Below, in pieces: positions 1-6,436 of a stretch of DNA of 6,436 nt. How positions within the stretch are numbered: position 1 is the stretch's first letter; every line of letters starts with the position of its first letter. The stretch is from assembly GCA_003162595.1 (NCBI GenBank), contig PMNJ01000163.1:4873-11308 (forward strand), written 5' to 3'. The stretch is from Bacteroidales bacterium (GTDB lineage: Bacteria > Bacteroidota > Bacteroidia > Bacteroidales > VadinHA17). The notes under the pieces were generated by a model. That model saw nothing but the letters and a program-made list of their open reading frames with translations, was not told the origin of the DNA and made no database searches. A program made the position numbers and the translations under genes.

Positions 1-1847
1 CATATAAATACTGGGGCAAAGTGGTTGGCAGAAAATTTTCAGGAGGCGAGGGAAAAGAAGCTCTGGTATGTCCTACTTTTGGCGAAAACCTCCGCTATTT
101 CTTCCGCTATCAGATCGGATTTATGTATATGAGATATTTCATGTGGAATTTTGCTGGCAGACAAAACGATATTCAGGGTAACGGGAACCCTATCCATGGG
201 AACTGGATAAGCGGTATAAAATTTATTGACGAAGCACGCCTGGGGAATCTGGATAAAATTCCAAAAGATCTGAAAACAAATCCCGGCAACAATAAATATT
301 ATTTTCTTCCGCTTCTGATAGGACTTGCCGGAATGTACTGGCAATACAAAAGAAATAATTCCGGTTTCTGGCTTGTTATGGTCTTTTTTATAATGACCGG
401 ACTGGCTATTATATTCTATCTGAATCAATATCCTGATCAGCCAAGGGAGCGCGATTATGCCTATGTAGGATCATTCTACGCTTTTGCAATCTGGATTGGA
501 ATTGGATTTATGTTTGTATATGAAAAACTTCAGAAGTTGTTAGGAAATAAAGGATCATTAGCTGTAACTTTCGTTATTCTTATTTTAGCAGTACCGGTTC
601 TTATGGGTGCCCAGAACTGGGATGACCATAACCGTTCACACCGATATACTGCCAGGGATATAGGCGCTAATTATCTGAAATCGTGTGCACCTAACAGCAT
701 CTTATTTACTTATGGGGACAACGATTCATTCCCCGTCTGGTATAATCAGGATGTGGAAGGGGTCAGAACCGACGTGCGCGTTGCAAACTTGAGTTATATA
801 CAGGCAGGCTGGTATATTGAAATGATGAGGCAGAAAGCTTACAGTTCCGATCCATTACCTTTTACTCTTGGACCCGGAAAGTATATTGAAGGACAGAGAG
901 AACAGCTTCCTGTAGATAACAGGGTTGATAAACCGATTAATCTGAAAGAGATTGTTCAATTTGCCGGGTTTGATGATAATAAATATAAAGTTGATCTCAG
1001 CGGAAGAGGCGATTATATGAATTATCTTCCCGCCAACAAATACATAATTGATGTTGATTCTGCGAAAGTGCTGTCGAATGGTACTGTTAAGAACTATTAT
1101 AAAAACAGACTTGTTTCTCCTATGATATGGGAGTATTCCGACGGTGATGCGTATAAAGGGGATCTGGCAATAATGGACCTTCTTTCTACCAACAAATGGG
1201 AAAGACCGGTTTACTTTTCAACTACAGTTCCTTCAACGCAGTATAAAGGACTCGAGAAATATTTTATCCAGGAAGGCCTTGCTTACAGGGTGGTTCCTGT
1301 TAAAACCGATAAACCCGAACAGGGCGAATTCGGAATGATAGACCCACTGGTTATGTATGACAATATGATGAATAAGTTCAAGTGGGGAAATGCAGGTGCT
1401 CCTTCTGTTTATCTGGATGAGAATAATAAGCGCATGTTCAGTAATTTCAGAAGAATCTTCGGAACACTCGGAGAAGCTTTACTTGTCAGCGGAGATACAT
1501 TAAAAGCTGTTGAAGTAGCTCACCGGGGACTTGAAATTGTTCCTTCAAATAAAATGTCATACGATTTTTTCACTATCGGAATTGCAGAAGTCCTTATAAA
1601 AGCAGGCAAGACTGAAGAGGGTGAGAAGTTGTTAAATGATATTATTAAATACTCAAAAGAATATCTTGATTATGCAATCAGTTTAAAACCGGGAGAGAGG
1701 TTTGGCCTTGATTATCCCACAGGAATTAATATGCAGGGATTGCTAGATATTTATAATATGGCAGTGAGGCTAAAACTGGACGCCATTATTAAAACTATTG
1801 AGCCGGAGATAAATAACTATTACGGTAAACTATATTCTGCAAAATAG
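1..1847 (+). CDS. DUF2723 family membrane protein, protein O-mannosyltransferase-like (5' end outside window)
   Basis: This is the C-terminal part of a large integral membrane protein. The reading frame is open to the left edge (first full codon at base 3, reading YKYWGK), so the GTG at base 21 is an internal valine and not a start. Residue numbers here count from that GTG. Recognition rests on segments typical of Bacteroidota DUF2723 proteins: MRYFMWNFAGRQNDIQG at about 37-53, NQYPDQPRERDYAYVGSFY at about 135-153, a YGDNDSFP segment at 231-238, and WERPVYFS near 393-400. Hydrophobic helices lie at about 95-107, 116-134, 150-168 and 178-196. After them comes a large soluble region, probably periplasmic, ending in TPR-like helices at about 475-550. 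Family members usually run to about 1,000 residues, so the N-terminal half, where a GT-C-type active site would be expected, is missing from view. The family is annotated as protein O-mannosyltransferase-like and is linked to surface O-glycosylation; that role is family knowledge and cannot be tested on this fragment. A deacetylase gene follows after 6 bases, suggesting cotranscription. Confidence 0.88.
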   Translation, partial: YKYWGKVVGRKFSGGEGKEALVCPTFGENLRYFFRYQIGFMYMRYFMWNFAGRQNDIQGNGNPIHGNWISGIKFIDEARLGNLDKIPKDLKTNPGNNKYYFLPLLIGLAGMYWQYKRNNSGFWLVMVFFIMTGLAIIFYLNQYPDQPRERDYAYVGSFYAFAIWIGIGFMFVYEKLQKLLGNKGSLAVTFVILILAVPVLMGAQNWDDHNRSHRYTARDIGANYLKSCAPNSILFTYGDNDSFPVWYNQDVEGVRTDVRVANLSYIQAGWYIEMMRQKAYSSDPLPFTLGPGKYIEGQREQLPVDNRVDKPINLKEIVQFAGFDDNKYKVDLSGRGDYMNYLPANKYIIDVDSAKVLSNGTVKNYYKNRLVSPMIWEYSDGDAYKGDLAIMDLLSTNKWERPVYFSTTVPSTQYKGLEKYFIQEGLAYRVVPVKTDKPEQGEFGMIDPLVMYDNMMNKFKWGNAGAPSVYLDENNKRMFSNFRRIFGTLGEALLVSGDTLKAVEVAHRGLEIVPSNKMSYDFFTIGIAEVLIKAGKTEEGEKLLNDIIKYSKEYLDYAISLKPGERFGLDYPTGINMQGLLDIYNMAVRLKLDAIIKTIEPEINNYYGKLYSAK

Positions 1848-1853
1848 ATTCTT

Positions 1854-2474
1854 ATGCGGCTTTTCAGGCCTGTTCTTCCGGCAAGTTGGCTTTATCCTGA
1901 AGCAATATTCAGGATAAGGACAACTGAAAAGGTGTTATATCTGACTTTTGATGATGGCCCTGATCCGGTCTCTACACCACAGTTGCTTTCTATTCTTAAA
2001 GCACATAATATCAAAGCGATATTCTTCTGTACCGGGAAGAGAGCAGAAGAATATTCTGATCTGATGAATGAGATCCGTGCCGGAGGCTATATGATCGGGA
2101 ACCATGGCTATAACCATTATAATGGTTGGCGGACAGACTCATTGAAATATATTAATGATATAATCAGGGCCTCTGATTTTACCTCTGATAGAATATTCCG
2201 TCCTCCTTTCGGAAGACTGTCAATTAAGCAAAAAAAGGGACTTCCGAAGTCATTTAAATTAATATTCTGGGATATAATGGCATATGATTTTGACTTCACT
2301 TTTGGGGCATCGAATTCCCTGAGGATACTTAAAACCAGAATCAGGCCGGGGTCAATAATTGTTTTGCATGATACTGTAACTTCCTGTGCGAACGCAATCA
2401 TTGGAGAATTTTTGACATATGCCATAAGGGCAGGATACAGGTTTGAATTATTGGAAGATGCAGAGAGAAAGTAA
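1854..2474 (+). CDS. Polysaccharide deacetylase, NodB homology domain (carbohydrate esterase 4-like)
   Basis: This is a predicted metal-dependent deacetylase that removes N- or O-acetyl groups from a polysaccharide, peptidoglycan or glycan. At 206 residues it is little more than the catalytic domain. All five NodB motifs are present: TFDDGP (31-36, with D33 the expected base and D34 a metal ligand), NHGYNH (83-88, H84 and H88 as metal ligands), RPPFGR (116-121), FWD (138-140) and VLHDT (170-174, H172 as catalytic acid). It therefore looks active. No signal peptide or membrane helix is evident at the N terminus, which begins MRLFRPVLPASWLYP, so it may be cytoplasmic or loosely membrane-associated; an upstream start is unlikely because the preceding gene ends 6 bases before. 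No Shine-Dalgarno sequence is visible. Its tight placement behind the DUF2723 gene suggests a shared transcript and perhaps a shared glycan substrate (inference). The exact substrate cannot be read from the sequence. Confidence 0.93.
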   Translation: MRLFRPVLPASWLYPEAIFRIRTTEKVLYLTFDDGPDPVSTPQLLSILKAHNIKAIFFCTGKRAEEYSDLMNEIRAGGYMIGNHGYNHYNGWRTDSLKYINDIIRASDFTSDRIFRPPFGRLSIKQKKGLPKSFKLIFWDIMAYDFDFTFGASNSLRILKTRIRPGSIIVLHDTVTSCANAIIGEFLTYAIRAGYRFELLEDAERK

Positions 2475-2482
2475 ACCTGTTT

Positions 2483-3610
2483 TTATGCCAAAAACAAACT
2501 CGCTTCCGAAAACACTCTTTCAAACCAGTAGTCAACTTTTTTTGAAAGAGGCGAATCAAAAACAGGAAAAGGATTTTCGTGGGTATATGAATACGGGAGA
2601 TCCCATATATCGACGATATTTTTCTTATTTAATCCCCCAAGGGTTGAAATCACTCCCTTACACGGGATAACAGAATCTTTCATTAAAGAAATCGAATGGA
2701 TCTGATCTCGGAGTTTATTTAAGATATTCTCCCTGAATGTTTTAAGCCTTCCCAGATCAATCATTGACCTGAAAGCCATTCCGATCTGGCTGGTTTGCAG
2801 AAAATCCACCAGAGGGTTATTCCCGGTAAGGGTTTTCTCAAAATCATAGAGGTAATATGTGAAAACCCTGTGGAATGCCAGGCTGTCCATTATTAATTTT
2901 GAAGAGCCTTGCATATTGCTGAAAACCGAACCTCCGCAGAAGATAAAGAGCTTCGACTCAGAAAAAAGCTTCTCAGGATTTCCCATTAGAATAATTTCAG
3001 CAAGAAAAGCTCCAATGGAATAGGCGAAAATATTAAAATTGGCTGTTCGGGGTATAACCTCATGTTGGCCATTTCTGATACTCGATAGCAGTTTTACAAT
3101 ATCAGTTGATGTCTGATATCCTGATTTAAAGAATCTCATCGGGTCTTCAGTGAGACGATTGCTGAGAGCAATATTTGCAAAACTCGACATATTTATTTCA
3201 CCAAGAGAAGAATTGCGGTCCTTCATGAAATGAACCATCGCCCTTGGATCTTTCCAGGATGACGGGGACCTGTTTATGTGAAATGAAATAGGGAAAAGAA
3301 TTATGTAGCTGTCAGTATACTGCGCGAGGTAATAAGCCCAGACCAGGTATTTTACCCAGCTTCTCTCATTAAGACCATGAAGTAATAAAATTACTTTATC
3401 GCTTTTAAGGTTCCGTGGAGTAAAAACAGGATAAGAGAAAGAACGATTTTCAGCAATTAGTGTATCGTTTTGATTTGAAAATTCTTTCAATGGAACATCC
3501 GACCGGAACAAAATATTGTGAATTTTAATGTCTGAATCAGGAATTGACATTATCCTGTTCTCATCTGTAAAGACAGATTTAAGCTCATTAAAGGTTTTTG
3601 TGTACTCCAT
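2483..3610 (-). CDS. Alpha/beta-hydrolase-fold protein of unknown substrate (possibly DUF6051 family)
   Basis: This 375-residue protein has the order of motifs expected for an alpha/beta hydrolase. A beta strand leads into the oxyanion-type LLLHGLNERSW (75-85). A nucleophile elbow AYSIG (196-200) holds Ser198. KDSVIP (311-316) puts Asp312 where the catalytic acid is expected. YTHENPF (342-348) puts His344 where the catalytic histidine is expected. The elbow has Ala in place of the first Gly of GxSxG. A region rich in Trp, His and Arg after the first strand (FPISFHINRSPSSW, 106-119) resembles a Bacteroidota family I recall as DUF6051; that assignment is from memory and tentative. No signal peptide is evident, so a cytoplasmic esterase, lipase or peptidase-like role is possible, but the substrate is unknown. 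The gene converges on the deacetylase, with only 8 bases between the stop codons. The ATG at 3610 is favoured because a promoter candidate sits about 30 bases upstream; Met21 is a less likely alternative. Confidence 0.8.
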   Translation of the reverse strand: MEYTKTFNELKSVFTDENRIMSIPDSDIKIHNILFRSDVPLKEFSNQNDTLIAENRSFSYPVFTPRNLKSDKVILLLHGLNERSWVKYLVWAYYLAQYTDSYIILFPISFHINRSPSSWKDPRAMVHFMKDRNSSLGEINMSSFANIALSNRLTEDPMRFFKSGYQTSTDIVKLLSSIRNGQHEVIPRTANFNIFAYSIGAFLAEIILMGNPEKLFSESKLFIFCGGSVFSNMQGSSKLIMDSLAFHRVFTYYLYDFEKTLTGNNPLVDFLQTSQIGMAFRSMIDLGRLKTFRENILNKLRDQIHSISLMKDSVIPCKGVISTLGGLNKKNIVDIWDLPYSYTHENPFPVFDSPLSKKVDYWFERVFSEASLFLA

Positions 3611-3637
3611 TTACGCAAATAGGATAATATTTATATA

Positions 3638-3669
3638 CAAAGTAAGTCGTGACTTTTATTGCAGACAAA
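3638..3669 (-). promoter_or_regulatory. Candidate Bacteroidota-type promoter for the hydrolase gene
   Basis: Read on the minus strand, TTTG (3669-3666) is followed after 20 bases by TTACTTTG (3645-3638). This resembles the Bacteroidota primary-sigma pattern of a -33 TTTG and a -7 TAnnTTTG, with one mismatch in the -7 box. Transcription would start about 20 bases before the ATG at 3610. An exact -7 match, TAAATTTG (3673-3666), overlaps the -33 element but has no TTG at the right distance upstream. The call rests on a short consensus match only. Confidence 0.35.
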
Positions 3670-3738
3670 TTTATGTGGTGAATGATAGGGTGAAGTGATA
3701 AAACTTCCAAATAAGGGATATAATTCAATTATTAGTGA

Positions 3739-3759
3739 CAGAATTCTGCATTTTGCAAA
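3739..3759. promoter_or_regulatory. Pair of adjacent small palindromes in the divergent spacer, possible operator
   Basis: CAGAATTCTG (3739-3748) is a perfect 10-base palindrome and TTTGCAAA (3752-3759) a perfect 8-base one. Their centres lie 12 bases apart, about one helical turn, inside the 214-base spacer between the hydrolase and the LytTR gene. A weaker inverted repeat, AAGTA and TACTT around a 6-base loop (3788-3803), lies nearer the LytTR start. The spacer holds no gene I can see, and no promoter for the LytTR gene convinces me: TAATTTTA at 3803-3810 is a one-mismatch -7 box without a TTG at the right distance. Short palindromes arise by chance in AT-rich DNA, so a regulatory role is only a suggestion. 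Confidence 0.2.
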
Positions 3760-3824
3760 CAGTCAAAACTAATATAAGCTGGATTTAAAGTAATAAAATA
3801 CTTAATTTTACATTCAGTAATCAG

Positions 3825-4697
3825 ATGCAAATGATCGACTTTCAGAAACCTATACCGCCATATTTGAATGAAAAGCAGAACATTATACGCCTGATACTTT
3901 TTACTTCACTGTTTGCCCTGGTTTTTATTAACGCTTATTCTCCTTTTGGCGCTGACAGATGGTATAACCTGACAAGACTTGAGTTTTTTACATATTCCAG
4001 TCTGACAATACTTTTAGGGGTACTTGTCGTTGTAATAAGCCGGATCATGATGTACCATGTATGCAAAAGGCATACTATTAATATCTGGCAATACCTGTTA
4101 TGGATATTTGCCGAAGTGTTATCCATGGCTCTTGCCTATGGACTGTTCGAGAAATTATTTCTTAAAGATGCCCGGATGTTCACTGAACTTGTAAAAAATT
4201 CCTCTCGAAATACTGCACTTGTTCTGTTATTGCCATATTCCGTATTATGGCTTTATTTTTCGTGGCGAGATAAAAAGGAACAGATAGAGAGGCTGGCAGA
4301 TTATCCGACTTCTTCGGACAGCACAAGAAATATGATCCCTTTTTATGACGATAAAGGAATCCTGAAGTTTTCAATTAAGAAGGAGAATTTGCTTTATCTT
4401 GAATCGGCTGAAAACTACGTGAATATCTGTTATCTGAATAAGGGCAAAGTATCGAAATACCTTCTTCGTGATACTCTGAAAAAAATAGAAGAGAACTTTT
4501 CAGGAACTGAAATTGTCAGGTGTCATAGATCATATATGGTTAATTTTGAAAAGGTTAAAGTTATCAGAAAAGATAAAGACGGCCTTAAACTCGAGTTTGA
4601 TAATCCCTCTGTGACAGATATTCCGGTTTCAAAAACCTACGTCAATACTGTAATGCAAACTTTCTCGAAATATTGCCAGACCGGCGAACTCAGCTAA
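3825..4697 (+). CDS. Membrane-anchored LytTR-domain transcriptional regulator
   Basis: This 290-residue protein joins a membrane domain to a DNA-binding domain. Four hydrophobic segments at about 20-37, 56-77, 88-106 and 128-147 form the N-terminal half. A charged linker (about 148-175) leads to a LytTR domain at about 180-282. The LytTR signature is visible as the strand pair ending in ENLLYLESAENYVNICY (187-203), then LLRDTLKKIEE (213-223), the RCHRSYMVN segment (232-240) and the IPVSKTY segment (266-272). LytTR domains bind short repeats in promoter DNA. There is no receiver domain and no histidine kinase gene beside it, so it is probably a one-component regulator whose membrane part senses a signal or partner (inference). 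Architectures of this kind are common in Bacteroidota. Its targets are unknown; the divergent spacer upstream is an obvious candidate for autoregulation. The start could be the ATG at 3825 or the in-frame ATG at 3831; neither has a clear Shine-Dalgarno sequence. Confidence 0.9.
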   Translation: MQMIDFQKPIPPYLNEKQNIIRLILFTSLFALVFINAYSPFGADRWYNLTRLEFFTYSSLTILLGVLVVVISRIMMYHVCKRHTINIWQYLLWIFAEVLSMALAYGLFEKLFLKDARMFTELVKNSSRNTALVLLLPYSVLWLYFSWRDKKEQIERLADYPTSSDSTRNMIPFYDDKGILKFSIKKENLLYLESAENYVNICYLNKGKVSKYLLRDTLKKIEENFSGTEIVRCHRSYMVNFEKVKVIRKDKDGLKLEFDNPSVTDIPVSKTYVNTVMQTFSKYCQTGELS

Positions 4698-4716
4698 CGG
4701 TTTTTACGTTATTGAT

Positions 4717-4746
4717 TTTGTTTATCAGAATGAAGTGTTACTTTTG
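4717..4746 (+). promoter_or_regulatory. Candidate Bacteroidota-type promoter for purD
   Basis: TTTG at 4717-4720 is followed after 18 bases by TACTTTTG at 4739-4746, an exact match to the TAnnTTTG -7 box with a -33 element at close to the usual spacing. Transcription would start near 4752, leaving a leader of about 20 bases before the purD ATG at 4771, too short for a purine riboswitch. The 73-base gap and this promoter suggest purD is transcribed separately from the LytTR gene. Confidence 0.5.
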
Positions 4747-4770
4747 AAATGATAAAATATTTCCTGAAAA

Positions 4771-6039
4771 ATGAATATTCTCATACTGGGATCTGGTGGC
4801 AGGGAACATGCACTTACGTGGAAACTTGCTCAAAGTAAAAAGGTACATAAGATCTTTATAGGTCCGGGAAATGCCGGGACAAGTAATTTAGGAACAAATT
4901 TGAAGCTCAATCCTGAAAACTTCATTGAAGTTAAATCCGCTGTTTTGGAAAACAGGATTGAGATGGTAATTGTAGGCCCCGAAGCTCCATTGACATTGGG
5001 AATTCACGATTTTTTTCTGAATGACAAAACACTTAAAAATATACCAATTATTGGTCCCAATAAATCTGCTGCCCGGCTGGAAGGGAGCAAAGACTTTGCA
5101 AAAGCTTTTCTTATACGGAATAGAATTCCCACAGCCGGATATAAAAGTTTTGACAAAACAACTCTGAAAGAGGTGCCGGCATTTCTTAGAACACTGAGTC
5201 CTCCTTATGTTATTAAAGCAGATGGTCTGGCTGCCGGGAAAGGTGTTGTGATTGTTGATGATATTTTCGAAGCTGAGAAAGAGGTTGAAGCTATGCTGAA
5301 CGGAAAATTTGGCACAGCAGGACAAAAAGTTGTTATTGAGCAGTTTCTTAAGGGAATTGAACTTTCGGTTTTTATAATCACCGATGGAACTACATATAAA
5401 TTATTGCCGGAAGCAAAAGATTACAAAAAGATCGGAGTGGGAGATACTGGGCTCAATACCGGTGGAATGGGAGCCGTTTCACCTGTGCCTTTTGCTGATC
5501 AAAACTTTATGAACAAGGTGAAAAGCAGGATAATCGATCCGACAATGAAAGGATTATCTGATGAAGGAATTGTTTATAAAGGATTTATTTTCTTCGGCCT
5601 GATAAATGTAGATGGAAACCCATATGTGATTGAATATAATATCAGGTTGGGTGACCCTGAATCGGAAGTGATAATACCAAGAATAAAGACGGATTTATTT
5701 GAGCTTATGGAAGGAGTAGCTAAAGGAGATCTTGCCGGACGGGAAATTGAGATTGATGACAGATTTGCTGCTACTGTCATGCTGGTCTCCGGTGGTTATC
5801 CCGGAACATATGATAAAGGTAAATCAATTCAGGGGCTGGATATTGCTCAGGAAAGCATACTATTTCATGCCGGCACAAAGAAAGAAGCTGACTCTGTAGT
5901 TACTTCCGGTGGCCGTGTTCTTGCAGTCAGCTCATGGGGATCTTCAATGAAAGAAGCTCTTAAAACATCTTACAGGAACGCTGATTTAATAAATTTTGAG
6001 GGCAGGTATTGCAGGTCTGATATTGGATTTGATCTCTAA
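4771..6039 (+). CDS. purD: Phosphoribosylamine--glycine ligase (GAR synthetase)
   Basis: PurD joins 5-phosphoribosylamine and glycine, using ATP, to form glycinamide ribonucleotide in the second step of de novo purine synthesis in the cytoplasm. The protein is complete at 422 residues, close to the roughly 430 of E. coli PurD. The N-terminal domain opens with LILGSGGREHAL (4-15) and contains GPGNAGT (31-37) and VGPEAPL (68-74). The ATP-grasp region shows IKADGLAAGKGVV (148-160), the LNTGGMGAVSP segment (228-238), and the metal- and ATP-binding segment IEYNIRLGDPESE (287-299), where many relatives have Phe or Met instead of the Leu. The C-terminal domain ends with GRYCRSDIG (411-419), as is usual. 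No frameshift or truncation is seen. The ATG at 4771 is set by the conserved N terminus; the sequence before it is A-rich with no Shine-Dalgarno. No other pur gene is in the window, so purD is not in a purine cluster here. A membrane protein gene starts 5 bases after its stop. Confidence 0.98.
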   Translation: MNILILGSGGREHALTWKLAQSKKVHKIFIGPGNAGTSNLGTNLKLNPENFIEVKSAVLENRIEMVIVGPEAPLTLGIHDFFLNDKTLKNIPIIGPNKSAARLEGSKDFAKAFLIRNRIPTAGYKSFDKTTLKEVPAFLRTLSPPYVIKADGLAAGKGVVIVDDIFEAEKEVEAMLNGKFGTAGQKVVIEQFLKGIELSVFIITDGTTYKLLPEAKDYKKIGVGDTGLNTGGMGAVSPVPFADQNFMNKVKSRIIDPTMKGLSDEGIVYKGFIFFGLINVDGNPYVIEYNIRLGDPESEVIIPRIKTDLFELMEGVAKGDLAGREIEIDDRFAATVMLVSGGYPGTYDKGKSIQGLDIAQESILFHAGTKKEADSVVTSGGRVLAVSSWGSSMKEALKTSYRNADLINFEGRYCRSDIGFDL

Positions 6040-6044
6040 AGCAA

Positions 6045-6436
6045 ATGCTTCTACGCATATTTAAAAGAACCGGTCCGGGAGTAATATTTCTGATAATTGT
6101 TATTCTTGTTGCAGTCTGGATCAGTGCAATTGTGAATCAACGGCTACATCCAAGGTTTATCTATGAGACTGATCCCATGCCGCTTTACGGCCTCATTAAA
6201 CTCATGATAAACAATAATCATAATCTGGGAGTGATTCTTTCCTTTCTGATGGTCTCCCTGATGGCTTTCCTTATGGTAAATTTCAACACAACTATTTTTT
6301 TTATTAATGAAAGGACTTTCCTTCCTGCATTATTCTATGTTCTGTTTGGTGGTTTTTTCCCCGACCAGCAGCTTTTAAATCCTGTTATCCCGGCCTCAAT
6401 TTTTCTTATGATGACAATAATCAGAATTATGGATGG
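6045..6436 (+). CDS. DUF6427-like integral membrane protein (3' end outside window)
   Basis: The reading frame opens with the ATG at 6045 and is still open at the right edge, giving 130 full codons. The protein starts MLLRIFKRTGPG and has hydrophobic segments at about 12-30, 62-80, 92-105 and 112-126, so it is a polytopic inner-membrane protein. The NERTFLPALFYVL segment (88-100), followed by LLNPVIPASIF (110-120), resembles the Bacteroidota family I know as DUF6427, which has no established function; the assignment is from memory. The start lies 5 bases after the purD stop, with no promoter between them, so it is probably cotranscribed with purD. I infer no role in purine synthesis from this spacing alone. 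Full proteins of this type should be roughly 300 residues long, so more than half is missing. Confidence 0.72.
   Translation, partial: MLLRIFKRTGPGVIFLIIVILVAVWISAIVNQRLHPRFIYETDPMPLYGLIKLMINNNHNLGVILSFLMVSLMAFLMVNFNTTIFFINERTFLPALFYVLFGGFFPDQQLLNPVIPASIFLMMTIIRIMD

Noticed and set aside
39..428. Minus-strand open frame of 129 codons
   Set aside because: It lies inside the conserved DUF2723 coding region on the other strand, shows no recognisable motif and is best explained as a shadow frame.
2478..2496. Hairpin TGTTTTT / AAAAACA as a bidirectional terminator
   Set aside because: The stem is almost all A/T with one G/C pair and lacks a separate T-run, so it is too weak to call.
2443..2670. 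Plus-strand open frame of 75 codons overlapping the deacetylase end
   Set aside because: Most of it runs antisense to the C-terminal end of the hydrolase gene, and it has no start context or domain; treated as a shadow.
3611..3824. LytTR-type direct repeats in the divergent spacer
   Set aside because: Short matches such as ACAGTC and AAAGTA occur but neither fits the consensus well nor has the expected spacing of about two helical turns.
4695..4711. Hairpin TAACG / CGTTA after the LytTR gene as a terminator
   Set aside because: Only five pairs with a 7-base loop and no clean T-run downstream.
4698..4770. Purine or other riboswitch in front of purD
   Set aside because: The whole gap is 73 bases, the predicted leader is about 20 bases, and no aptamer-like helices are visible.
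4888..5325. Minus-strand open frame of 145 codons
   Set aside because: It is fully opposite conserved purD sequence and rich in Cys, Phe and Asn without domain-like order, as expected for a frame produced by the coding strand.
1..6436. Mobile element, CRISPR, toxin-antitoxin or phage-defence system
   Set aside because: No transposase, integrase, repeat array, nuclease or paired small genes are present, and codon use looks even across the window.

Overview
The window looks like an ordinary chromosomal segment from a member of the Bacteroidota, most likely Bacteroidales or Marinilabiliales-like. This rests on three things. The window holds a DUF2723-type membrane protein and a DUF6427-like membrane protein, both families I know mainly from this phylum. 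It has -33/-7 promoter candidates of the TTTG / TAnnTTTG type. Its starts are A-rich without clear Shine-Dalgarno sequences. Base composition looks uniform and moderately AT-rich by eye. I see no rRNA, tRNA, CRISPR array, insertion sequence or integration scar.

Layout, left to right. (1) The C-terminal part of a large DUF2723 membrane protein (protein O-mannosyltransferase-like) enters from the left edge and ends at 1847. (2) Six bases later a small NodB-type polysaccharide deacetylase follows on the same strand (1854-2474); the two are probably cotranscribed. (3) A convergent gene on the minus strand (2483-3610) encodes an alpha/beta-hydrolase-fold protein of unknown substrate, with a recognisable Ser-Asp-His triad. 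(4) A 214-base divergent spacer (3611-3824) holds a promoter candidate for the hydrolase and two neighbouring small palindromes. (5) A plus-strand gene (3825-4697) encodes a four-helix membrane protein with a C-terminal LytTR DNA-binding domain. (6) purD (4771-6039) follows, with its own well-matched promoter candidate. (7) Five bases after purD a DUF6427-like membrane protein begins and runs off the right edge.

Functionally the window seems to be three or four independent units, not one system. The left pair fits surface glycan or glycoprotein synthesis and trimming. The hydrolase and the membrane LytTR regulator share a divergent control region, but nothing else ties them together. The purD unit supplies step two of de novo purine synthesis. 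I looked for a novel defence, mobile or regulatory system and found none I can support. The least understood genes are the hydrolase and the membrane-anchored LytTR regulator.
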